Shown: piece by piece, positions 22,878 to 30,243 of the stretch
How the letters are laid out: every line of letters starts with the position of its first letter
Numbering within the stretch: position 1 is the first letter of the stretch
Assembly: GCF_951801035.1 (NCBI RefSeq)
Contig: NZ_CATOKT010000015.1
DNA: 34,757 nt
Direction: 5' to 3' (one strand)
Source: Adlercreutzia sp910585575
Lineage (GTDB): Bacteria > Actinomycetota > Coriobacteriia > Coriobacteriales > Eggerthellaceae
The notes under the pieces: model-generated
Seen by the model: the letters and a program-made list of their open reading frames with translations, nothing else
What the model was told of the DNA's origin: nothing
The model's database searches: none
Program-made: the position numbers and the translations under genes

Positions 22878-24371
22878 ATGAACAAACTTTCTTTAGAGCG
22901 CCTGCGGGGGAGCGTTAAGCAAGCGGTGCTCGGCTTCGATCTGCACCCCGCCATCGTGGCCGGTTTCGCCCTTCACTGGGCGTGGGTGTGGATCACCTTT
23001 TGGAGCTCGAAGTTCTACTCCGCCTCGCCGTTGCCGGCGGGCGACCAGATTCTGTCCCTTGAGCCTTTATGGCTGCTTTCGCTTTTAACCAACGTGTTGT
23101 GCTATGGGGCGCTCTTCTTTGTCGGCCTGCGCGTGGGAGTGTTCAGCCGCGCCGCGATGCTGCCCTGGGGCGCCGCGGCCCTGACGGTGGTCGGTACGCT
23201 GTTCATTGCCACGCCGGCTCCGGCGTCTGTGGGGCAGTTGGGCGCCTTCGGCTACGTGTTCGGCGCCTTGCTCACGGGCGTGGGAAGCGCCTTGGAGGTG
23301 ATGCTCTGGGCCGAGCTTCTGGCCAACCGCGGGGCGCGCCAAGTGGTGGTGTACAGCGTGATGGCCACGGTGGCGGGCAGCTTGGTGTTCTGCCTGCTCA
23401 TGCTTTTGCCGGGGCTTGTGGCCCGCTGTGTGACGGCGGCGTTGCCGGCGGTGGAGATGTGGCTGTTCTGCCGCTGCCGGCGTTTGGTGACCGAGGCGCG
23501 CAGTGTCGACAGCGAGCCCGAAGGAGCGGCCTCCCCGGCGCTGCGACGCTCCCTGGTGGAAATTGGCCTGGTGGCGCTGTTCTTCGGGTTCTCCTACGGC
23601 ATGATGAAGGGCTTTTTCGTCATCAGCTCCGATGAGCTTATCGCCGTTCGCGACGGGCTCAACATTGTGGCGCTCATCCTGGGAGCCGTGGCAGTGCTGC
23701 TTACCACGAGCGTGTTCCGCATGGACTTCCGTCATATGACCTACCAGGTGGCGCTGCCGCTCATGGCGGCCGGATTCGTGTTCTTCTCGCTGGGCTATCC
23801 GCTCGATTTGGTGGGGTTCGCGGCCCATCAGATGGGCTACCAGTACTTCTATATCATCATCTGGGCGCTGTGGGCCGTGCTTTCTTTAGGGCAGCGACGC
23901 CCCGTGGCGCCCTTTGCCGCGGTATCGATGGCGGCCATTATGGGCGGCCAGCTGGTGGGCTCGGTGGTGGGCGCCCAGTTGGTGACGGCGGCCACGAGCC
24001 CCTACCACATCGCGGTGGTGGCGGCCTGCTCGGTGTTCGTTATTCTGCTGGTGGCGTTGTTTGCCTTTGAGAGCCCGTTTCCCGGCTCCGACCGCACGGT
24101 GTTTCAGGTGCCCGCCGACGAAGAGGGCGAGAGCGAGGGCGGCTCGCTGGCGTCGCTGGCCCGCAGCCGCGGGCTGTCCCCGCGCGAGGTAGAGGTGTTC
24201 GAGTACCTGGCCCGCGGGCGCAACTGCAGCTTCATCAGCACCCAACTCGTCATTTCCGAGGAAACGGCGAAGACGCACATCAAGCGCATCTATCGGAAGT
24301 TCGGCGTCCATTCCCAGCAGGCCCTCCTCGATCTCGTCGAACTCGACGGCATTCCCCGAAGCGAGGGGTAG
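22878..24371 (+). CDS. Membrane-embedded LuxR-family regulator (12-TM type)
   Basis: A 497-aa protein with about twelve hydrophobic helices (residues about 20-395, arranged like an MFS transporter). A short acidic linker follows, then a LuxR-type helix-turn-helix at about 428-490 (GLSPREVEVFEYLARGRNCS, then ISEETAKTHIKRIYRKFGVHS). This architecture is abundant in Eggerthellaceae, next to respiratory reductase genes, and is thought to sense a substrate in or across the membrane. GGAGGAAA precedes ATG 22878. It is divergent from the molybdoenzyme operon and is the obvious candidate regulator of it. Confidence 0.92.
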   Translation: MNKLSLERLRGSVKQAVLGFDLHPAIVAGFALHWAWVWITFWSSKFYSASPLPAGDQILSLEPLWLLSLLTNVLCYGALFFVGLRVGVFSRAAMLPWGAAALTVVGTLFIATPAPASVGQLGAFGYVFGALLTGVGSALEVMLWAELLANRGARQVVVYSVMATVAGSLVFCLLMLLPGLVARCVTAALPAVEMWLFCRCRRLVTEARSVDSEPEGAASPALRRSLVEIGLVALFFGFSYGMMKGFFVISSDELIAVRDGLNIVALILGAVAVLLTTSVFRMDFRHMTYQVALPLMAAGFVFFSLGYPLDLVGFAAHQMGYQYFYIIIWALWAVLSLGQRRPVAPFAAVSMAAIMGGQLVGSVVGAQLVTAATSPYHIAVVAACSVFVILLVALFAFESPFPGSDRTVFQVPADEEGESEGGSLASLARSRGLSPREVEVFEYLARGRNCSFISTQLVISEETAKTHIKRIYRKFGVHSQQALLDLVELDGIPRSEG

Positions 24372-24456
24372 GGAAGTCGGCTGATTCCGGGGGCGAAGTG
24401 TGGTAACGGTGCGTTGTCGGTTCGTCAAAGGGTGGCGCGCCTCCAGAGGCTTCTTC

Positions 24457-24494
24457 TACAATGGACAAAGCCCCCTTTCGGGCGCCTAGGCGCC
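24457..24494 (+). promoter_or_regulatory. Candidate -10 and 14-bp palindrome upstream of superoxide reductase
   Basis: TACAAT (24457-24462) is a likely -10 without a clear -35. Twenty nt downstream, the perfect palindrome GGCGCCTAGGCGCC (24481-24494) would lie in the leader, 40 nt before the start codon. It could be an operator or a hairpin in the mRNA. Confidence 0.4.
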
Positions 24495-24534
24495 TCAAGG
24501 GCGTTACGAGGAAAAACGAGAAACGAGGTTTGGA

Positions 24535-24915
24535 ATGGACGTCAAGTTCTACAAGTGCATGCATTGCGGCAACATTGCCGTGAAGGTTTACGACGCCGGT
24601 GTGCCGCTGTTCTGCTGCGGCGAGAAGATGGTCGAGTTGGTGGCCGACTCCCAGGACGCCGCCCTGGAGAAGCACGTGCCCGCCGTTGAGGTGCAGGGCG
24701 ATCGCGTTATCGTGAACATCGGCTCGGTGGACCATCCTATGCTCGAGGAGCACTGGATCCAGTTCATCTGCCTTGTCACCGACAGGGGCTACCAGATTCA
24801 CCCGCTCAACCCCGGTGATGCTCCCCATGCCGAGTTCATCGTGCCCGAGGGCGAGAAGCCGCTGCGCGTGTACGAGCACTGCAACATCCACGGCCTGTGG
24901 GTGACCGAAATCTAA
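24535..24915 (+). CDS. dfx: Desulfoferrodoxin (superoxide reductase)
   Basis: A 126-aa two-domain superoxide reductase that reduces superoxide to hydrogen peroxide without making oxygen, an anaerobe's defence. The N-terminal desulforedoxin centre is C8, C11, C27 and C28. The catalytic Fe(His)4Cys centre is supplied by H47, H67, H73, H119 and C116 (in EHCNIHG). The E45-K46-H47 loop matches the Glu-Lys-His loop important for catalysis. Length is typical. It is monocistronic, between the LuxR gene and a strong terminator; an electron donor such as rubredoxin is not encoded here. Confidence 0.96.
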   Translation: MDVKFYKCMHCGNIAVKVYDAGVPLFCCGEKMVELVADSQDAALEKHVPAVEVQGDRVIVNIGSVDHPMLEEHWIQFICLVTDRGYQIHPLNPGDAPHAEFIVPEGEKPLRVYEHCNIHGLWVTEI

Positions 24916-25028
24916 AGGGCTCGCATCGGGCATCGGGGCACCTGGCGCGCTGCGGTGGTCGGTGTCGCGATGCCTCGATGCTCCAGCGCCCAGTGTTGAC
25001 ATTCGGCGCCGCTAACCGCGTGATTCTT

Positions 25029-25060
25029 GAAAGACCCGTGAACAACGGGTCTTTTTTCTT
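25029..25060 (+). terminator. Intrinsic terminator downstream of superoxide reductase
   Basis: A 9-bp stem AAGACCCGT/ACGGGTCTT (25031-25039 with 25045-25053), a 5-nt loop, then TTTTTTCTT. It lies 115 nt after the dfx stop; that spacer shows no gene. Confidence 0.9.
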
Positions 25061-25089
25061 GCGTTTTGCACGGGTGGTGCTACTATAAA
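25059..25089 (+). promoter_or_regulatory. Promoter of rpmE
   Basis: -35 TTGCGT (25059-25064) with a 16-nt spacer to TACTAT (25081-25086), which carries an extended TGC. The overlapping TATAAA (25084-25089) at 19 nt is an alternative. It starts right at the end of the upstream terminator. Confidence 0.5.
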
Positions 25090-25101
25090 CAAGCTTGTCT
25101 T

Positions 25102-25153
25102 GGCTTGGTCGGAAACCAAGCCCTATTCGGACTCCTTGGTCGGAAACCAAGGA
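25102..25153 (+). promoter_or_regulatory. Tandem identical hairpins in the rpmE leader
   Basis: Two stem-loops share the exact core CTTGGTCGGAAACCAAG. Hairpin 1 (25102-25122) has an 8-bp stem closed by GG/CC. Hairpin 2 (25133-25153) has an 8-bp stem closed by TC/GA. Both have loop CGGAA. The outer pairs differ but still pair, which is compensatory variation. They lie between the promoter and the ribosome site (TAGGAGA), as expected for a ribosomal-protein-binding leader. The likely ligand is L31 itself. Confidence 0.65.
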
Positions 25154-25168
25154 AAGTTAGGAGAACCC

Positions 25169-25663
25169 ATGAAGCAAGATATCCATCCGGAGTACATGGA
25201 GTGCGTCGTGAAGTGCAGCTGCGGCAACACCTTCACCACCCGTTCCACGAAGCCCGAGCTGAAGATTGACATCTGCAACGCGTGCCATCCCTTCTACACC
25301 GGCACCCAGAAGCTCATCGACACCGGTGGACGCGTGCAGCGCTTCGCCGACCGTTTCGGTTCCGCCAAGGACGTCGTCGCCGAGCGCGAGGCTGCCAAGA
25401 AGGCCGAGCGCGCCGCTAAGATCGCCGAGCAGGAGGCCGCCAAGAAGGCCGAGCGCGAGGCCAAGGCCGCTGCTAAGGCCGAGCGTGCCGCCGCCTACGC
25501 TGCCAAGGCTGCCGAGGAGGCCGCCCGTGCCGAGGCCGAGGCCGAGGTCCAGAATATGGAGGATGCTGCTGCCGAGGGCACCGCTGAAGAGGCCGGTGGC
25601 GTGGAGCTCACCGACGCCGAGGTGGCTGAGGCCGTCGAGGCTACCGAAGAGGCCGCCGAGTAA
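25169..25663 (+). CDS. rpmE: 50S ribosomal protein L31 with long C-terminal extension
   Basis: L31 of the zinc-binding (C+) type. The conserved core is residues 1-70, with Cys ligands C16, C18, C36 and C39, and with HPFYTGTQKLIDTGGRVQRF. Normal L31 has about 66-90 residues; this one has 164. The last 90 or so are Ala/Lys/Glu-rich, predicted as a long helix or coiled coil that turns acidic at the end. The core is unambiguous. ATG 25169 has TAGGAGA upstream. Confidence 0.95.
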   Translation: MKQDIHPEYMECVVKCSCGNTFTTRSTKPELKIDICNACHPFYTGTQKLIDTGGRVQRFADRFGSAKDVVAEREAAKKAERAAKIAEQEAAKKAEREAKAAAKAERAAAYAAKAAEEAARAEAEAEVQNMEDAAAEGTAEEAGGVELTDAEVAEAVEATEEAAE

Positions 25664-25684
25664 GCGCCCTTTGCCGTTACCTAT

Positions 25685-25717
25685 GAAAGACCCGCTGATT
25701 TCAGCGGGTCTTTTTCG
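25685..25717 (+). terminator. Intrinsic terminator of rpmE
   Basis: A 13-bp perfect stem (25686-25698 with 25701-25713, core GACCCGCTGA/TCAGCGGGTC) with a tiny loop, then a T-run and TTCGTTT. Confidence 0.9.
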
Positions 25718-25737
25718 TTTAAGAGAGCGCTCTGGCG

Positions 25738-25743
25738 TACAAT
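25738..25743 (+). promoter_or_regulatory. Candidate -10 of glnA
   Basis: TACAAT lies inside a short palindrome, TGGCG-TACAATAG-CGCCA (25733-25750), 37 nt before the glnA start. A regulator bound there would cover the -10. No convincing -35 is seen. Confidence 0.45.
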
Positions 25744-25779
25744 AGCGCCAAGCATCATCCTGGGGAAAGGGAGAGAAGA

Positions 25780-27123
25780 GTGGTAACGAACCCCGAGCAA
25801 GATTTCGTTCTGAAAACCATCGAGAGTCGCGACGTCCATTTCGTGCGCTTCTGGTTCACCGACGTGCTGGGCAACATGAAGTCCTTCGCCGTGGTGCCCG
25901 GCGAGCTGGAAGCGGCCTTCGAGGACGGTATGGGCTTCGACGCCAGTTGCATCGAGGGCTTCTCCCAGGCTCAGGAGTCCGACATGCTGGCCTATCCCGA
26001 CCCGTCTACCTTCCAGGTGCTGCCCTGGCGCCCTCAGTCCAATGCCGTGGCGCGCATGATCTGCGATATTCGCACGCCCGAGGGGGCGCCCTATGCGGGC
26101 GATCCTCGCCATGTGCTTGAGCAGGTGGTGGAGAAAGCCTCCGAGATGGGCTACGAGTTCATCGTCGGGCCCGAGCTTGAGTACTTCTACTTTAAGGACT
26201 CCGAAGGCACCGAGGTGCTTGATCGAGGCAGCTACTTCGATCTCACCTCGCTGGATTCCGCCTCCGATCTGCGTCGCGACACGGTGCTCACCTTGGAGAA
26301 GATGGGTATTCCCGTGGAATACTCCCATCATGAGAAGGGTCCTTCCCAGCATGAGATCGATCTGCGCTATGCCGATGCGCTCTCTATGGCCGATGCCGTT
26401 ATGACCTACAAGATGGTGGTCAAGGAAATTGCCATGAAGCACGGCGTTTACGCTTCGTTCATGCCGAAGCCCCTGGCCGGCGAGCCGGGCAGCGGCATGC
26501 ACGTGCATCAAAGCCTGATGGACATGGACGGCAACAACGCCTTCTACGACCCCGACGATCCCTCTGGGTACAACTTGTCGGCGACGGCGAAAAGCTATAT
26601 CGCCGGACTGCTCAAGTACGCGCCGGAGTACACGCTGATCACCAACCAGTACGTGAACTCCTACAAGCGCCTGCGTCCGGGGGGAGAGGCGCCCACGTGC
26701 ATCAGCTGGGGCGCGCGCAACCGTTCGACGCTCGTGCGCATTCCGGGGTATCGCCCTCATAGCGAGTCGGCCTGTCGGGTGGAGCTGCGCAGCCCCGATC
26801 CGGCGGCCAACCCCTATCTGGCCTTTGCGGTTATGCTGGCAGCGGGCCTGGCCGGCATCGAGGAGGGGCTCGAGCTGATGCCCCCGGCCGACGAGGCGGC
26901 GCCGTTGGGTTGCAGCCGTCACGAGCATCGCGCCCGCGGCGTGCAGACGTTGCCGGAAACCTTGGGCGAGGCCGTCGAGCTGTTCGCCGCCAGCGAGCTT
27001 ATGCGCGAAACCCTGGGCGAGCACATCCACGACTACCTGGTGCGCACAAAGCGCGCCGAGTGGGACGCCTACCAGGGCATTGTGACGCCGTGGGAGCTCG
27101 AGCGCGACTTGGCGGTGTTGTAG
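25780..27123 (+). CDS. glnA: Glutamine synthetase type I
   Basis: GS (447 aa) makes glutamine from glutamate, ammonia and ATP in the cytoplasm. Signatures visible are the N-terminal FWFTDVLGN, metal-site GPELEYF, GSGMHVHQSL with the catalytic His, NRSTLVRIPGYR, and RVELRSPDPAANPYLAFA. The adenylylation-site motif (NLYDLPPEE in enteric GS) is absent. Length and the region around 375-400 fit the GSI-alpha group, which is feedback-inhibited rather than adenylylated. Translation starts at GTG 25780 after GGGAGAG. A regulator gene follows after one base. Confidence 0.96.
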   Translation: MVTNPEQDFVLKTIESRDVHFVRFWFTDVLGNMKSFAVVPGELEAAFEDGMGFDASCIEGFSQAQESDMLAYPDPSTFQVLPWRPQSNAVARMICDIRTPEGAPYAGDPRHVLEQVVEKASEMGYEFIVGPELEYFYFKDSEGTEVLDRGSYFDLTSLDSASDLRRDTVLTLEKMGIPVEYSHHEKGPSQHEIDLRYADALSMADAVMTYKMVVKEIAMKHGVYASFMPKPLAGEPGSGMHVHQSLMDMDGNNAFYDPDDPSGYNLSATAKSYIAGLLKYAPEYTLITNQYVNSYKRLRPGGEAPTCISWGARNRSTLVRIPGYRPHSESACRVELRSPDPAANPYLAFAVMLAAGLAGIEEGLELMPPADEAAPLGCSRHEHRARGVQTLPETLGEAVELFAASELMRETLGEHIHDYLVRTKRAEWDAYQGIVTPWELERDLAVL

Positions 27124-27124
27124 C

Positions 27125-27799
27125 ATGCAGCGCAAGACCGTTATCTTCATTGCCGACAGCCTCGACAATGCCCATAAGTTCCAGCAGGTGCTCTCCAAGC
27201 TCGACGTGGACGTGGCGGCGGGCTCCTCGGTGCAGTTCAAGAAGCTGCTTGCCTCGCACCCCACCCACGATCTGGTCATTTACGAGGCTCGGGCCGACGG
27301 CCTGGCCTCGGTGGCCCAGGTGGAATCGACGCTTGCCGAGGACGGTGCCAGCGCCATGCTCGTCATTGTGAACGAGGAGCAGCTGGCCGAGTTCCGTCTG
27401 CCGGTGTCCTGCAAAGCCGATTTCGTGGTGCACGGAGCCAGCGCGGCCGAGTGCGCCACCCGTATTCGCCAACTGCTGTGGCCGGGCAACGAAAGCTCGA
27501 CCAGTGATTTCATCGCCATCGATACCATGACCATCAACCTGGCCACCTACCAGGTGAAGGTGGCGGGAGAGCCCGTGGACCTTACCTACTTGGAGTACGC
27601 GCTGCTGGCCTTCCTCGTTACCCATCCGGGACGCACTTACTCTCGCGACGCCCTGCTGCGGCGGGTGTGGGGCTTCGATTACTACGGCGGCAGCCGCACC
27701 GTGGACGTGCATGTGCGCCGAATCCGCGCGAAGCTCGGCCCTGAGTTGGCGCAGCGCCTCGAGACGGTGCGCGGCGTGGGATATTTGTGGACAGCGTAG
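27125..27799 (+). CDS. OmpR-family regulator with degenerate receiver (GlnR-like)
   Basis: A 224-aa protein with an N-terminal receiver-like domain (1-115) and a C-terminal winged helix of the OmpR/PhoB type (about 130-224, ending RTVDVHVRRIRAKLG and VRGVGYLW). The expected phospho-acceptor reads DLVIYEARADG, so the Asp is replaced by E54, and the N-terminal acidic pair is reduced to one Asp. It is therefore probably phosphorylation-independent, like the orphan GlnR regulators of actinomycetes. It starts one base after the glnA stop and is certainly co-transcribed. A nitrogen-control role is inferred from context and this resemblance. Confidence 0.85.
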   Translation: MQRKTVIFIADSLDNAHKFQQVLSKLDVDVAAGSSVQFKKLLASHPTHDLVIYEARADGLASVAQVESTLAEDGASAMLVIVNEEQLAEFRLPVSCKADFVVHGASAAECATRIRQLLWPGNESSTSDFIAIDTMTINLATYQVKVAGEPVDLTYLEYALLAFLVTHPGRTYSRDALLRRVWGFDYYGGSRTVDVHVRRIRAKLGPELAQRLETVRGVGYLWTA

Positions 27800-27851
27800 A
27801 AGAGGGCTCAGCGTTTCCGCAGGTCATTCTTCGTCTATACCCAAACTAAAC

Positions 27852-27895
27852 TCTAGTAAATTACTAGATATTAACGGCGAAGTTACGAAGGTAAC
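27852..27895. promoter_or_regulatory. Two palindromes upstream of the flavoprotein reductase
   Basis: TCTAGTAAATTACTAGA (27852-27868) is an 8-bp inverted repeat around one base, and GTTACGAAGGTAAC (27882-27895) is a 5-bp one. Both lie in the AT-rich first half of the 281-nt gap before the reductase gene (27800-28080). They are good operator candidates. The second half of the gap is GC-rich leader without a visible gene. Confidence 0.45.
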
Positions 27896-28080
27896 AGAGG
27901 CGTGGAAAAATAACGAAGAGAAAACCGTCATTGGTCGTGGCGGTTTCCGATTATCGTTGAGGGGATCCCTCATCGTTCACTTGATTATGCTGGGAACCAG
28001 ATTCCTGAAGCGCGACGGTCTTTGGAGGGAGCGCCGGCATCGGGGAACCCGCAATCCAAGGCCCAAGGAGGGTGAGAACG

Positions 28081-29958
28081 ATGAAGGCAACCAGCCACAT
28101 TACCAACGATTGTTCCGAACCGCTGAATCAAGGCTTCGCCGCCGTAACGCGTCGTGGTTTCTGCAAGGAAGCCGCCGCTCTGGGTGTCGTGGCTCTGGCC
28201 GGCGCCGGACTTTCCGGCTGCGCCCCGAAGGATGCCGATGAGGCTGCTTTTGCCGCCGGTACCTATACGGCGAACGTCTCGGGCCACAACGCCCCCTTCA
28301 CAGTGAACGTGGCCTTCACGCCCGATGCCATCGAGCAAATCGACGTGTCCGACAACCAGGAGTCCCTGGGCGTCGGCGCTCGCGCCCTCGACGACTTGTC
28401 CGAGGAAATCCTGCAGTACCAGACCGTGAACGTCGACGGCGTCACCGGTGCAACCTTGTCCAGCGCGGCCCTTATCCAGGGCGTGACCGAGTGCGCCGAG
28501 CAGGCCGAGGCCTATCGCCTTATGGCCGCTGACGCGGTGCCTGCGGCCGACGTGGAAGATACCTACAAGACCGACGTGTGCGTCGTGGGCGGCGGCGGTG
28601 CCGGTTTGGCCAGCGCCATCGCGGCCGTGCAAGCTGGCGCCAACGTCGTTGTGCTGGAGAAGTGCGGCATTACCGGCGGCTCCACCAACGTGTCGGAGGG
28701 CGCGCTGAACGCCGTCGACCCCGAGCGTCAGGAGAAGCAGGGCATCGAGGACTCCATCGAGACTTTCTACACCACCACTATGGAGGGCGGCCACCAGAAG
28801 GGCACGCCGGAGTTGGTGCACTATCTGACCGACAACGCCCTGGACGCCGTGCACTGGCTGGAGTCGCTGGGCGTTGAGTTCCAGGACGAGTGCGGTTCGG
28901 CCACCGGATCGCTCGGCGAGCGCAGCCACTATACCGTCACGCCGTCGGGCAACTCTTACATCCGCGTGTTCGAGCAGTTCATCAAAGACAACGCCGACAA
29001 GATCGTCATTTTGAACGACATGCAGGCCAAGGAGCTCATCACCAAGGACGGTAAGGTGACAGGTGTCAAGGCTCTGTACAACGGCGAGAAGGACGTCACC
29101 GTGGATGCCAAGGCCGTCATTATCGCCACGGGCGGCTTCGGCGGCAATGTGGAGTACCGCCAGAAGGTGAACACCGGCGTGTGGAAGGAAGTCACTCTTG
29201 ACGACTCCATCGGCTGCACGAACATCCTGCCCTGCGCTCAGGGCGAGGGCCTGGCCCTAGCCGAAGGCGCCGGCGCCGAGCTCATCGGCCTGTCCGACAT
29301 CCAGCTGCATCCCTGCGGCACCCCGGGCACGGGCCTTATGGAAGACATCCGTACCTCTGGCCGTAACCGCATTTTCGTCAACACCGATGGCAGGCGTTTC
29401 GTGAACGAGGGCGCCGAGCGTGACGTGCTGTGCAAGAACATCTTCCAGCAGCCCGATGGCACCTATTGGGTAGTGGTGAACAAGCTGCGCTACCCCGACC
29501 CGGACGAGCCCGATGCCAACGGTGCAACGATCAACAACATGCTGGCCTTGGGCCACATCGTAGCCGCTGACAACGTGGAGGAGCTGGCGAAGCAGATGGG
29601 CGTAGACGCCAAGAACCTGCAGGCATCCATCGATGCTTACAACGAGGTGGTGGGCGGCAAGGAGGACGAGTTCGGCTTCGTTGCCGACAACACTGCCGAC
29701 GCGGCCATGACCGAGGGCCCCTGGTACGCCTGCCGCAAGGTGCCCACCGTGCACCACACCATGGGCGGCATCCGCGTGAACGTGGAGTCTGAGGCCTGTG
29801 ACGCCGACGGCAATCCCATTCCCGGCCTCTACGCTGCGGGCGAGGTAACGGGCGGCATCCACGGCAGCAACCGTCTGGGCGGCAATGCTATCGCCGACTG
29901 CATGACCTTCGGCCGCAACGCCGGCACCAACGCGGCGAAGTACGCGGAAGGAAAGTAA
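28081..29958 (+). CDS. Tat-exported FMN/FAD fumarate-reductase-type flavoprotein
   Basis: A 625-aa reductase of the flavocytochrome c / urocanate reductase family. The Tat signal TRRGFCKEA (23-31) runs into a lipobox LSGC (44-47). An FMN-binding domain (about 60-150) carries DGVTGATLSS, where T125 would be covalently flavinylated by ApbE. The FAD domain starts VGGGGAGLASAIAAVQAG (169-186). Active-site positions of fumarate reductases are present: H410 in QLHPCGTPG, the Arg/His region SGRNRIFVNTDGRRFVNEG, HHTMGGIRV, and HGSNRLGGNAIADCMTFGR. It probably reduces an unsaturated organic acid outside the membrane as a respiratory acceptor; the substrate is unknown. ATG 28081 has AAGGAGGGTG upstream. 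Confidence 0.9.
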   Translation: MKATSHITNDCSEPLNQGFAAVTRRGFCKEAAALGVVALAGAGLSGCAPKDADEAAFAAGTYTANVSGHNAPFTVNVAFTPDAIEQIDVSDNQESLGVGARALDDLSEEILQYQTVNVDGVTGATLSSAALIQGVTECAEQAEAYRLMAADAVPAADVEDTYKTDVCVVGGGGAGLASAIAAVQAGANVVVLEKCGITGGSTNVSEGALNAVDPERQEKQGIEDSIETFYTTTMEGGHQKGTPELVHYLTDNALDAVHWLESLGVEFQDECGSATGSLGERSHYTVTPSGNSYIRVFEQFIKDNADKIVILNDMQAKELITKDGKVTGVKALYNGEKDVTVDAKAVIIATGGFGGNVEYRQKVNTGVWKEVTLDDSIGCTNILPCAQGEGLALAEGAGAELIGLSDIQLHPCGTPGTGLMEDIRTSGRNRIFVNTDGRRFVNEGAERDVLCKNIFQQPDGTYWVVVNKLRYPDPDEPDANGATINNMLALGHIVAADNVEELAKQMGVDAKNLQASIDAYNEVVGGKEDEFGFVADNTADAAMTEGPWYACRKVPTVHHTMGGIRVNVESEACDADGNPIPGLYAAGEVTGGIHGSNRLGGNAIADCMTFGRNAGTNAAKYAEGK

Positions 29959-29980
29959 GCGAGTCTTTTAGAGCAAGATG

Positions 29981-30016
29981 CAAGGGGCCGGTCGAAAGAT
30001 CGGCCCCTTGTTGTGT
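29981..30016 (+). terminator. Intrinsic terminator of the flavoprotein reductase gene
   Basis: Stem CAAGGGGCCG paired with CGGCCCCTTG (29981-29990 with 30001-30010), extended by GTC/GAT around a GAAA loop, then TTGTGT. Confidence 0.88.
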
Positions 30017-30243
30017 CGAGGGGAGGGGAGAGAGGCCTTAGGTGGTCTCCTGTGGGGTGTTTTGCTGGGGCGCGGGCCCGGGGGGGCGCCCGGGGTAGGG
30101 AGCTGCAGGACGTCCTGTAGGTTCCCAGGGGCATCCTGTAGAAGCTCCCGTGGGGATATGTCGCATAAGCGGCAAGAGGGTATTGCGCTGGTGTAGAATT
30201 CACTGTCGGTTATCGAAATCTGCTCCCACGAAAGGGATTCTCC
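30017..30243. other. G-rich spacer upstream of polA
   Basis: No gene. It contains a run of G-tracts at 30067-30100 (GGGG, GGG, GGGGGGG, GGGG, GGG) that could form a G-quadruplex or, with the intervening C-tracts, hairpins. It also has short repeats TCCTGTAG (30112 and 30135) and a candidate -10 TAGAAT (30194-30199) for polA. Confidence 0.45.

Noticed and set aside
25102..25153. The two CTTGGTCGGAAACCAAG copies as a start of a CRISPR array
   Set aside because: Only two copies, each self-complementary and next to a ribosomal protein start, with a 14-nt gap; this is a leader structure.
30067..30100. G-rich tract as an origin or recombination site near polA
   Set aside because: No DnaA boxes, dif-like or att-like sequence was seen around it.
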